From Proteles cristata cristata (taxonomy: Eukaryota; Chordata; Mammalia; Carnivora; Hyaenidae), in assembly GCA_017311185.1 (NCBI GenBank), contig JAESUZ010000753.1, forward strand, positions 62,001 through 126,000: a stretch of DNA of 64,000 bases. Direction: 5' to 3'. Below are positions 21,745 to 30,424 of this stretch, one piece after another (position 1 is the stretch's first letter; the number at the start of each line of letters is the position of its first letter). The position numbers were made by a program, and so were the translations under genes. The notes beneath the pieces are model-generated. The model saw only the letters and a program-made list of their open reading frames with translations. It searched no databases and was not told where the DNA came from.

Positions 21745-21910
21745 CAGCCAGTTATTGGGTCCTTAGGACCAAGTACTATGTTTAATACTTTCCAGAGATC
21801 ATGATCCTTATTTTATAGATGGGGAGACTGGGCTGCAGACAGGTTTAGGAATTGGCCCAAGGGCACTGTAAGTGGTGGATCTGTAGGATTCCAGAGCCTC
21901 AGGAAGAGCG
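21745..21910 (-). mobile_element. MIR, antisense
   Basis: 'GATCCTTATTTTATAGATGGGGAGACTGGGC', 'GGAATTGGCCCAAGGGCAC' and 'GTAAGTGGTGGATCTG' are the antisense MIR core. Confidence 0.7.
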
Positions 21911-21919
21911 ACTGCCTCC

Positions 21920-22400
21920 TTCCCAGGGTGCATGAGAGGTAGGAGGAATAGGTTCTGTGCGTGCCTGCCTGCTTTTGTCTCATCCTGCCTGGGGATGCCC
22001 AGGACAGGGCCCAGTTCTTCCAGTGCTCAGTAGATCATCATGCAGTGAATGAATGAATGATTGAGTGAATCCTGCGTTTGGTGGGGGTTCAAACCTCTCT
22101 CGGCTTCAAGACTCTTTAAAACTTACTAATAATTTAGCAGGAGATGGAATATACATCCCATCACCTGGCCATTGGATATGAATTTGTCACAGTTGGTCCC
22201 ACATGGCTGGATTTGGGGAGAGAGTGGCAGGCAGTGAGAGTGGTGATGGTGGGATTTCGTTATAGTTTTATCAACTGAGAATGCCCCAGGGTGATCTGAT
22301 GTGTCCTTGAGAATTGTGGCCATATATTGACCCAGGTACTGCTAACCACATTCTGTGGAGCTTGATGGGATATGATGAACTTTGTGGAGACAGCAAACTT
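21920..22400. other. Unique sequence with a small L2-like end
   Basis: 22010-22075 ends in GTGAATGAATGAATGATTGAGTG, like the L2 3' end. Nothing else recognised up to the young L1. Confidence 0.35.
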
Positions 22401-22562
22401 TAAAAAGCCCCTGACTGCACAGCAAAGGAAACAACCCACAAAACTAATAGGCAACCAACGGAATGGGAAAAGATAGTTGCAAATGACATATCAGATAAAG
22501 GGTTAATATCCAAAATCTATAAGGAATTCACCAAACTCCACACCTGAAAAACAAACAACTCA

Positions 22563-23030
22563 TTGAAGAAATGGTCAGAAGATATGAACAGACACTTCTC
22601 CAAAGAGGACATCCAGATGGCCAACAGACACATGAAACGATGCTCAGCATCGCTCCTCATCAGGGAAATACAAATCAAAACCACACTGAGATACCACCTC
22701 ACACCAGTCAGAGTAGCTAAAATGAGCAAATCAGAGAACTCTAGCTGCTGGCAAGGATGTGGAGAAACGGGCACCCTCCTACACTGTTGGTGGGAATGCA
22801 ACCTGGTGCAGCCCCTCTGGAAAACAGTGTGGAGGTTCCTCAGGAAACTAACAATAGAACTCCCCTATGACCCAGCAATAGCACTGCTAGGAATTTACCC
22901 AAGGGATATAGGAGTGCTAATGCATAGGAGCACATGTACCCCAGTGTTCATAGCAGCACTCTCAACAATAGCTAAAACATGGAAAGAGCCTAAGTGTCCA
23001 TCAGCTGATGAATGGATCAAGAAGATGTAG
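22563..23030 (+). pseudogene. L1 ORF2p C-terminal remnant
   Basis: 155 codons reading as the cysteine-containing C-terminal part of L1 ORF2p. Recognisable segments are [39 protein letters not shown] and [19 protein letters not shown]. Full ORF2p has roughly 1,270 residues; only the last 12% or so is here. No promoter and no start of its own. It is a passenger of the truncated insertion, not a gene. Confidence 0.9.
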
Positions 23031-23404
23031 TTTATCTATACCATGGAATACTACATGGCAATGAGAAACAATGAAATCTGGCCATGTGTAGCAATATGGA
23101 TGGACCTTGAGGATGTTATGCTGAGTGAAATAAGTCAGGCAGAGAAGGACAAATATCATATGTTTGCACGTATAGGAGGATTAGGAGGAACTTAATGGAG
23201 AAACAAGGGGGAGAAGAAGGGGGGAAATAGTGGGGGAAAGGGAGAGAGGCAAACCATGAGAGACTCTTGAATGCTAAGAAACAAACTGAGGACTGATGGG
23301 TGTGGGGGGATGGGCATGGAGGAGGGCACTTGTGGGGATGAGCACTGGATGTTATATGAAAAACAATTTGACAATAAACTCTTTGTATAAGTGAAAAAAA
23401 AAAA

Positions 23405-23441
23405 CGGAATGTGATGTTTAAATTAAAAACCTCAACAAACT
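23405..23441 (+). other. Transduced 3' flank of the L1 source locus
   Basis: CGGAATGTGATGTTTAAATT and the bases up to CTCAACAAACT are not L1. They lie between two poly(A) runs inside one pair of duplications. An ATTAAA polyadenylation hexamer (23422-23427) stands 14 nt before the second poly(A) site. Confidence 0.8.
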
Positions 23442-23655
23442 GGGGCGCCTGGGTGGCTTAGTCGGTTAAGCGTCCGACTTTCGCTTACATCGTGATCTCG
23501 CGGTTCGTGGGTTCGAGCCCCGCATCGGGCTCTGTGCTGACTGCCAGCTCAGAGCCTGGAGCCTATTTCGGACTCTGTGGCTCCCTCTCTGACCCTCCCC
23601 TGCTCACGCTATCTCTCTCTCTCTCTCCTAGAAATAAATAAAACATTAAAAAAAA
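23442..23655 (+). mobile_element. CAN SINE, young 'TTCGCTTAGG' subfamily
   Basis: Head GGGGCGCCTGGGTGGCTTAG, GACTTTCGCTTACATCGTGA, TCGCGGTTCGTGGGTTCGAG, GCTGACTGCCAGCTCAG, CTCCTAGAAATAAATAAA. Duplication AAAAACCTCAACAAACT is exact at 23425-23441 and 23656-23672. It landed in the transduced DNA of the L1, so it is younger than that L1. Confidence 0.97.
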
Positions 23656-23788
23656 AAAAACCTCAACAAACTAAAAAAAAAAAAAAAAAAAGCCCCTGAA
23701 AAATGACTCCCATTGCTTTTAGATAAGACGCTGATTTCTAGGCCTTATAAATACTTTGAACACTTAGATATAATGTCTCCTTTGATCT

Positions 23789-23919
23789 GGGGCTCCTGGG
23801 TGGCTCAGTTGCTTAAGCACCAGACTCTTGGTTTTGGCTCAGGTCATGATCTCACTGTTTCATGAGTTCAAGCTCTGTGTCCAGCGGAGCCTGCTGGGGA
23901 TTCTCTCCCTCTGCCTACT
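23789..23919 (+). mobile_element. CAN SINE, 3'-truncated (pile-up member A)
   Basis: GGGGCTCCTGGGTGGCTCAG head and an older body to 'GGGGATTCTCTCCCTCTGCC'. The tail is replaced by the next SINE body. Confidence 0.85.
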
Positions 23920-24080
23920 GTCTAACTTCAGTTCAGGTTTGATCTTGAGGTTCTTGGGTTTGAGCCCCATTTCAGGCTCTGCACTGACATGGTGGAGCCT
24001 GCTTGGGATTCTCTCTCTCTTCTCTCTGCCCTTTCCCCACTTGTGCTTTCTATCTCAAGATAAACAAATAAAAGAAAAGA
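23920..24080 (+). mobile_element. CAN SINE, headless (pile-up member B)
   Basis: Starts inside the tRNA-like part (CTAACTTCAGTTCAGG), then TTGAGCCCCATTTCAGGCTC, and ends in ATAAACAAATAAAAG. Older type. Confidence 0.85.
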
Positions 24081-24081
24081 G

Positions 24082-24498
24082 GGTGCTTACTTTGTTAAGT
24101 ATCCAACTCTTTTTTTTTTTTGTGTGCTTATTTATTATTGAGAGAGAGAGAAACAGAGACAGAACATGAGTGGGGGAGGGACAGAGAGAGACACACACAG
24201 AATCCAAAGCAGGCTCCAGGCTGTGAGTTGTCAGCACAGAGCCTGACACAGAGCTCAAACCCGCTGACTGCAAGATCATGACCTGAGCCAAAGATGGACG
24301 CTTAACTGATTGAGCCACTCAGGTTCCCCAGTATCCGACTCCTGATTTCGGCTCAGGTTGTGATCTCATAACAGGTTCGAGCCTGAAGTTAGGCTCTGCA
24401 CTGACAGTGTGGATCCTGCTTGGATCTCACCCACTCCCCCAGCCCCCTGCTCATGCTCTTTCTCTATAAACAAACAAACAAACAACTTAAAAAAAAAG
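24082..24498 (+). mobile_element. CAN SINE, split (pile-up member C)
   Basis: Head GGGTGCTTACTTTGTTAAGTATCCAACTC (24082-24110) continues after the inner antisense SINE at 24330 with CTGATTTCGGCTCAGG and ends in (AAAC)n and poly(A). Confidence 0.85.
24111..24329 (-). mobile_element. CAN SINE nested in another SINE (pile-up member D)
   Basis: Antisense copy from a T12 run to GAGCCACTCAGGTTCCCC. Duplication AGTATCCAACTC (24099-24110) and AGTATCCGACTC (24330-24341) is itself SINE sequence of member C. Confidence 0.93.
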
Positions 24499-24702
24499 AA
24501 GATACAACTCCTGTTTTAGAAGGTCACATGCAGTTCCGGTCTCCCTCAAAGCTGCAGGGTCAGTTATCATCTACCCACCTGGTATCTCCACCTGGATAAA
24601 TAATGGGCACTCAAATTCAGCGTGACCCAGCAGAGCTCCCAGTTCCTGCCGCTGCTGCTCCGGTGCTCTCTGTCTCAATCAAAGGCATCACAGTGAACTC
24701 AG

Positions 24703-25280
24703 GTGTAATAGTTTCCTATTGCTGCTGTAACAAATTCCCACCAACTTAAAGCTACATAAATTTTACTACTTCACAGTTCTGTAGGTCAGAAGTCCAAAAT
24801 GGGTTGGCAGGACTGCGTTCTTCCCGGAGGCTCCGGGGGAGAATCCATTTTCTTGCCTTTTCCAGTTTCTAGAGGCTGCTCTGGCTCCGCGAGTTCCTGC
24901 CCTGCATCGCTGTGACCTCTGTTTTCACCATCACGTCTCTTTCTCTGACTTGACCCTCCTGCCTCCGTTTTTCTCGTATAAGGACACTTGAGATTATATT
25001 GGGCTCACCCAGATAATACAGGATAATCTCTCCAACTAAACATCTATAACTAAATAGGGGCACCTGGGTGGATTCTGTGGCTCCCTCTCTCTCTGACCCT
25101 CCCCTGCTCACGCTGTCTCTGTATATCTCTCTCAAAAATAAATAAACTATTTTAAAGAAATTTAAAAAAGCATCTATAACTAAATTGTATCTGCAAGTCC
25201 CTTTTGCCATTGAGGATGGCATACTCACAGGTTTGGAGATTAGGGTCTGATATCTTTGGAGGCCTCTATTCTGTTTACCG
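24703..25280 (-). mobile_element. MaLR (MLT1-type) LTR, antisense, nested in L2
   Basis: 'GTTTCCTATTGCTGCTGTAACAAATTCCCACCAACTTAAAG', 'CTTCACAGTTCTGTAGGTCAGAAGTCC', 'TTGCCTTTTCCAGTTTCTAGAGGC' and 'TATAAGGACACTTGAGATTATATTGGG' are antisense MaLR LTR landmarks. L2 lies on both sides, and a deleted SINE sits inside. A 193-codon minus-strand open stretch across 24869-25450 is a by-product. Confidence 0.75.
25056..25170 (+). mobile_element. Internally deleted CAN SINE
   Basis: The head stops after GGGGCACCTGGGTGG and joins directly to ATTCTGTGGCTCCCTCTC and the tail; about 95 bp of tRNA-like and body sequence are missing. Duplication CATCTATAACTAAAT is exact at 25041-25055 and 25171-25185. Confidence 0.93.
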
Positions 25281-25833
25281 AAAGAAGTCCTAGGGCCAAA
25301 GCCACGTGTCACCTCTATTCTCTCGTCTGCTCCTTCAGCAAGTCCTGTTAGGATTTCTGTTATTACCTTTTGCTCACACCCACTCTCGCCTGGACTGGTG
25401 ATGGCAGAGCATCCCGTCTGGTCACCCTGCATCCACTCTTGCCTCACCACTCTCTGGTCTCCATGTAGCAGCCACAGTGACCTTTAAAACTTGCGGTTAG
25501 ATCACACCTCTCCTTTGCATGTGAGCCCTCCAGGACATTTCTGTCTTACCCAAATCTCTTTCCATGGGTTATGGGCCTAATGTCTGGCCTTCCTGGCTTT
25601 GTATCTCTCACTGCTCCTCTCTCTGATTCACTCACTGTGCTCCAGCCACATCAGATTTCTTGCTATTTCTTAAACAATCCTGGAACATTCTTCACTCAGA
25701 TACTTGCATGGCTTATTCCTTCCCTTCTTTCATGTGTCTTCTCAGAGCTGCCTTTCATGTAAGCCTGCCTACCTTGTTCTTTTATTCTGCCTTATGTTCC
25801 TGTATGAACACTTAGCATTCCCAACAGTATATT

Positions 25834-25849
25834 GTGTGTGTGTGTGTGT
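25834..25849. repeat. (GT)8 microsatellite
   Basis: GTGTGTGTGTGTGTGT within the L2. Confidence 0.95.
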
Positions 25850-25979
25850 AAGTGGATCATCTACTTTTCTCCATGAGAGGATAGTTCCATAAGAGCAGAG
25901 AATTTTGCATTTTCTCAGAACCTGCCATGGCACCTTATGCATAGTAAGAACTTAATAAATACATAAATGAAGGGTGGGC

Positions 25980-26580
25980 TTTATATGCAGGTCTTCTGGT
26001 TCTGGATGAGTATGTTCTCCCCTCCCCTATGCGTTCTTGTAATAGGTAGTTACAGACAATACGCTTTTGTGACAAGAAAGTTTTGATTTCCTAAAACTTT
26101 CCCAAATACCAGTCATCATGGGTCACCGGTGTCCCCATGTATTCTGAGAGGTGGATAGGCAGACAGGTGAATGGTCTGTCCACCCCACAGCCTAGGAAGA
26201 ACTGAGCTGTTTACAGAGAATGTCTGTCCCGGGGTGGATGACTACTTGAGAGCTTCCATGGCTAGCTTGCTCTATTTGTAATTTTGTGCACACATTTTGT
26301 TACCCTCTCATTAGAGAGGCTGACCCTGCATATGTTTTCATGCACTAGAGTTGCTCTTGACTAAGCATAGCTTTTCAGGTGCGTTTTGCATGGGGGTGAT
26401 TATGCTTGAGAAGAGTCACTTGACCCCAAAGCACCTCACAGATTCTGGACATGTAGACGAGCTAAAGGAATGGGTGGATTTGTTTCCAGTTAGTTCAGCC
26501 ATGAGCCAGGGGCCAAGATGAGGGCAGGAGGCACCGGGAGCCAACATCTCCAGTTGTGTCTCTAGAGGACTCTCTGGTGT
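25980..26580. other. Unique sequence
   Basis: No gene or repeat recognised. Confidence 0.4.
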
Positions 26581-26583
26581 ACA

Positions 26584-26740
26584 TCAGTGCTGTTTGTATC
26601 ATGGCCCATGGGCTGGCAATGTCCACATCACCTGGAAATTTGTTAGGTATGCAAAAGCTCAGGCCCTACCCTGGATCTCCTGACTCCAAGATCCCCAGGT
26701 GATTTTTCTGCACATTAATATTTAAGGAACAGCACTGTGT
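26584..26740. mobile_element. MER5-like hAT-Charlie remnant
   Basis: 'ATCACCTGGAAATTTGTTAGG', 'CTCAGGCCCTACCCTGGATC' and 'CCAGGTGATTTTTCTGCACATTAATATT' give the near-symmetric MER5A pattern, bounded by inverted ends CAGTGCTG (26587) and CAGCACTG (26730). Confidence 0.7.
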
Positions 26741-26964
26741 GGAATGTGACAGACACATGCGTATAGTTATTATGTCCAGTACCATGGAGTTAAGAATGGG
26801 AAGAGTCGGAAGCCCCAGCTGCCCAGAGAGGGGCATCAGATCTAAGTGAGTGTGTGAGTGAGCTTTTGCGCATGGTATATAGTGGGTTGGTAGAGTGGCA
26901 TTGACAGCAAAACCCAACAGAATGAGCTAATCGCTGAGGTAGGCTTTAAAGGAAGGAGTAGGGA

Positions 26965-27290
26965 TTTTAATAATAGTTACCATTTATGGAACACCCAAGT
27001 GTGGTGTAATCAATAATAGTAATCGCCTCTAGACTTCTTAGTGTGTTCCAGGGCTCATTCTACTCATTTGAATTTCTAATGCATTTGCTTTAATACATGA
27101 ACTCATTTTGATCCTCCCAAGTCTCTATGAGGTCGCCGTGGTGATTCTCCCCTTCTTTCTGGTCTAAGGAAGCTCCTGGAGACTCATCTTCTGCCCAGGG
27201 TCACACCGCTAGCAAATGTCAGCGGTGAGATTTGGATTTGCCCTCAAAGCCTGGTCCATTAACTATATAACCACTATTATGGTTAATAGC
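26965..27290 (-). mobile_element. MIR, antisense, with an insertion
   Basis: 'TACCATTTATGGAACACCCAAGTG', 'TGAACTCATTTTGATCCTCCCAAG', 'TATGAGGTCGCCGTGGTGATTC', 'CCCAGGGTCACACCGCTAGCAAATG' and 'GTCCATTAACTATATAACCAC' follow antisense MIR, with about 60 extra bases near 27010-27070. Confidence 0.7.
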
Positions 27291-27294
27291 ACTT

Positions 27295-28025
27295 CCCTTC
27301 CCTAAGTTTAGATGTCCATATTTCACCCTTTTTTTCCCCTGTCAGGGCTGAGAGTTCTCTGCCTAACTACATTTAGGGTTATCCAAAGAGAAAAAGAATG
27401 TTCCAGGTCTTAGGTGCAGCAGTGAGTTCCAGAAGCTGCAAAAGTGACGCCAGCAAAATTGAGCTGGGCTCCTGACCTCAGTGATTACTGGATCCTAAGC
27501 TGGGTGATGTGATTCTCCCCTCTCTGCTCTTCCTTCCTGGGGAGCCCACCTTGCTGCAGATGAGGTTGAAATAGAGAGCAGGGAGGCTGAGTCCTGTTAG
27601 CTTCCCCATGATGAGGAAATCACACGCCCCCTTGCAAGGAGATGTGAAGAGAAGACTAAAAGACTCTGAGAGGTTCCAGTTAGAAGTCTTTTTAGCTGGC
27701 ACTGACTGGGCTTGGGAGGGGGCCCTCTCCACGGCAAGTCGCAACCCTTCCCCCACGTTCCTGGAGGGTGACATTCACCCTGCTGCCTCCTGTGTATTAA
27801 ATGCCAAAGTGATGTATTCTGAACAGGGAACCAGCTCTGATCTCTGTTTTGCAGCAGCTGCCATCTGTACTCTCCAGCAGTGAGCGTGAGGTCGGCATGT
27901 TCCCAGCATCTTTTCCTCTTGTGAGAGTGTTAAAGAAAAATCTCCTAATTGTCCCAACTCTCCTTCGTGTGTATTTGATACATAGACCTTCTGTTGATCA
28001 TAGACTTTTTCAGGGTTTTTTATTT
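27295..28025. other. Unique sequence
   Basis: No repeat recognised. Overlapping open stretches on both strands (about 27478-27883) under 100 codons with no support. Confidence 0.4.
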
Positions 28026-28030
28026 AAAAA

Positions 28031-28250
28031 GTTTTTTTAAGTTTATTTATTTTGAGAGAGAGAGAGAGAGAGGGCGCGCGCATATGCACGATGAGTAGGA
28101 GTGAGGCGGGGAGAGGGAGAGAGAATCCTAAGCAGGCTCTGTACTGGCAACACAGAGCTTGATGTGGGGCTCGAGCCTATGAACTGTGAGTTCATGACCT
28201 GAGCAGAAACCAAGAGTTGTACACTTAACTGACTAAGCTACCCAAGTGCC
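28031..28250 (-). mobile_element. CAN SINE
   Basis: Antisense copy: TTTTTTAAGTTTATTTATTTTG, GAGA tract with GGCGCGCGCATATGCACG, end CTACCCAAGTGCC followed by a T run. Confidence 0.92.
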
Positions 28251-28299
28251 TTTTTTTTTTTTTTAATTAAGTAAAATTTGGGGAGAGGTAAGTTGCATA

Positions 28300-28600
28300 A
28301 AAACTGTAAACCTGCATTGTACGATCAGCTACATGTGGCCATTGAGCACTTGAAAGGCAGTCAGATGGAATGAGAAATACTGTAAGAGTAAGGTGCCCAT
28401 CGGATTTCAAAGACTTAATACCAAAAAAATTTAAAATTTCTCATTAATAATTTCTCATATTGATTACATAGTGAATGATAATATTTTGGATATATTAGGT
28501 TAGATAAAATATGTCTTAAAATTTCTCATATTTATTTTTAGTTTTTAATGTAATTACTAGAAATTTAATATCACAAATATGGCTGACATTTGTAATAATA
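28300..28600 (+). mobile_element. hAT-type DNA transposon remnant, family not named
   Basis: 'CAGCTACATGTGGCCATTGAGCACTTGAAA', 'CATCGGATTTCAAAGACTTAATACC', 'GATAATATTTTGGATATATTAGG' match a common mammalian non-autonomous element (…catgtggctattgagcacttgaaatg…). No intact ends. Confidence 0.55.
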
Positions 28601-28790
28601 CCTTATATTTCCCTGGGATGGTCCCCCAGCCTATTGACCAGGAAGCAGCCAATATGGTTTCTGTCTGCTGTAATCCATTTTTAGAGCTGAATGTCAAGTG
28701 AAAGTAATTTTCCCCCAGGTTTTCCTCTCCCCTCCTCACTTCTTCCTTGGTGGTCCTGGACCCACTAATCGGATCCTGTTTGGGTTTTAG

Positions 28791-28898
28791 GCTTTGAGAC
28801 TACTGATCACCGAGGGGGTGCTGGTGGGTGTGTGCCTCATCTTCTGGTCTTTCCACAAGGACTCCTCAGCAGGTGCCCCCAGTAGGCCAGCCCGACAT
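28791..28898 (+). CDS. Candidate exon, 36 codons, hydrophobic (uncertain)
   Basis: A 108-bp segment, exactly 36 codons, lies between an acceptor-like GGGTTTTAG|GC and a strong donor-like CAT|GTGAGT. It is open throughout: ALRLLITEGVLVGVCLIFW (first 19 residues), then a charged, Pro/Ser/Arg-rich end (…ASPRPARH-like). The ITEGVLVGVCLIFW part could be a membrane segment. GC content is higher than in its neighbours. The polypyrimidine tract is weak (GTTTGGGTTTTAG), no partner exon was found, and I do not recognise the protein. An L2 begins just downstream. Chance occurrence is quite possible. Confidence 0.2.
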
Positions 28899-29319
28899 GT
28901 GAGTGACCTCACAGTTCTGACCTCAGCCTCTTTCTTCCTTTCCGTCTACTTCCCTCCCCTCCCTTTCTCCCTTCATGCTATCATTGGCTGATCCCATCCA
29001 TGCTTATGGCTTCATTTACTATCTTTAGGCTGGTGATGCCCAAATTTGTGTCTCCTGCCCCATCCCCTGTCCTGACATCATTAGCTCAGCCCCTTCCTGG
29101 ATGACTGCGTTGGGTCACCCTGCAGGTACCTCAAGGCCTCATGCGTCGTCATGGGATGCAGACTCATCTTCCTCCCAGGTTTGTTTGGGCCTGTTTTATC
29201 TTCAGATCAGGGAATGGTGCTTATATTCACCCACTGTTCCAAGTCGGCACCCAGGCAATAATGTCCTTGATGCTTTTGCTTCCCTTCTATCCAGTCAGTG
29301 TGCAGACTCTGTCAATTCT

Positions 29320-29579
29320 CTTTTTAACTTTTTAATTTTATTTAAATCCAAGTTAGTTAACATATGGTGTAATAATGATTTCCAGAGTAGAACTTAGTGA
29401 TTCATCACTTCCTTATAACACTCAGTGCTCATCCTAACAAGTGCTCTCCTTATTGCCCATCACCCACTTAGCCCATCCCCTCCCCCACCACACCACAGCA
29501 ACCCTCAGTTTGTTTTTGTATTTAAGGGTCTCTTATGGTTTGTCTCCCTCTCTGTTGTTATATTGTTTTTCCTTCCAGG
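29320..29579 (-). mobile_element. Carnivore L1 3' fragment, antisense, in L2
   Basis: 'CCAAGTTAGTTAACATATGGTGTAATAATG', 'TGCCCATCACCCACTTAGCCCATCCCC', 'TATTTAAGGGTCTCTTATGGTTTG' match the antisense 3' region of carnivore L1. Duplication CTGTCAATTCT (29309-29319) and CTGTCACTTCT (29582-29592). Confidence 0.75.
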
Positions 29580-30066
29580 CCCTGTCACTTCTATTTTGGA
29601 ATTCTTTTGAGTGTGTCCTCTTTTCCATTCTCTCTATTGCTGCTCTAGCTTAAGGCACCTTCTCTCCATCCACATCTGCCTCAGTTGCCCCACTTTATTG
29701 TCTCTAGTCTTGCTCTCCTCTTGACCATTTTCTTGAGTATAGCTGTGATTATTCTTGAACACAGAGCTTTTTGCTCTTAGGACCAAGTCCTATTCCTTTA
29801 TGTGGCCAACAAGGACCCTTATTTTCTGGCTCCTAAAGTCCTTCCAGACTCATCTCTCACTCCTCTCCCCATCAGCCCCAGCTCCCTCTGCACCAGCCAA
29901 ATAGGATCTTCTTTATGCCTCACAAATCTTCCCTCCCTTGCTTTGTCTAGGCTGATTCTTTCTCAGTATAGTTTAGGTGCTCCCATTGTGCTGCAGGCTT
30001 CCTCACTACTGCTGTTCTGACAGTGATGCTGGGCCGCTTTAATTGGTTCTCCCTGCCCTTCATTCT

Positions 30067-30287
30067 TTTTTTTTAATTTTAATGTATTTTTTATTTGTTT
30101 TTGAGAGAGAGAGAGACAGCAGAGTGAGCAGAGGAGGGTCAGAGAGAAAGGGAGACACAGAATCTGAAAACAGGCTCTAGGCTCTGAGCTATCAGCAGAG
30201 CCCAACGTAGGGCTCGAACCCATGAACCGTGAGATCATGATCTGAGCCGAAGCTGGACACTCAACCGACTAAGCCACCCAGGCACCC
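30067..30287 (-). mobile_element. CAN SINE in L2
   Basis: Antisense copy ending AAGCCACCCAGGCACCC. Perfect 18-bp duplication CTCCCTGCCCTTCATTCT at 30049-30066 and 30288-30305, so relatively recent. Confidence 0.96.
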
Positions 30288-30424
30288 CTCCCTGCCCTTC
30301 ATTCTGAAAATCCAGGATGTCAGGGAGCCTGTCCTTGTTTATCTGTATCACATGGGTCCTGTGCAATGTCTTACCCATAGAATAACCTAAGTAAATCTTT
30401 GTGGAGTAAATGAATAACTACTTT

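Larger units (their letters stand above)
22412..23691 (+). mobile_element. Young felid/carnivore L1, 5'-truncated, with 3' transduction
   Basis: Sense L1: the ORF2 end (with the GTTGGTGGGAATGCAACC region), 3' UTR and 'GACAATAAACTCTTTGTATAAG' then A11. The frame 22563-23030 encodes the ORF2p C-terminal domain ([16 protein letters not shown]..., [24 protein letters not shown]) and ends at a stop. After the first poly(A) come 37 non-L1 bases (23405-23441), a later SINE (23442-23655), then A19. AAAAAGCCCCTGA is exact at 22402-22414 and 23687-23699. It is dead: all of ORF1, the endonuclease and the RT are missing. Confidence 0.93.
24540..25975 (+). mobile_element. L2, sense, split by MaLR LTR
   Basis: 'CACCTGGTATCTCCACCTGGATAAATAATGGGCACTCAAATTC' before the LTR and 'CTCCTTCAGCAAGTCCTGTTAGG', 'CTCTCGCCTGGACTGGTGATGG', 'CACTGTGCTCCAGCCACATCAGATTTCTTG' after it are L2 in the right order, ending in 'GCATAGTAAGAACTTAATAAATACATAAATG'. 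The LTR occupies 24703-25280. Confidence 0.8.
28910..30420 (+). mobile_element. L2, sense, split by L1 fragment and SINE
   Basis: 'CTGATCCCATCCATGCTTATGGCTTC', 'GCTGGTGATGCCCAAATTTGTGTCTCC', 'CCTGACATCATTAGCTCAG' are L2; after the L1 piece come 'GTCCTTCCAGACTCATCTCTCACTCC' and 'CTCTGCACCAGCCAAATAGGATC'; after the SINE the L2-like end 'GTAAATCTTTGTGGAGTAAATGAA'. The left border is approximate. Confidence 0.65.

Noticed and set aside
22563..23030. 155-codon plus-strand frame as a gene
   Set aside because: It is the C-terminal scrap of L1 ORF2p inside a 5'-truncated insertion.
24869..25450. 193-codon minus-strand open stretch, the longest in the window
   Set aside because: It runs across an antisense MaLR LTR, the deleted SINE and L2. 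The encoded text includes the translated SINE tail, so it is a composite of repeats.
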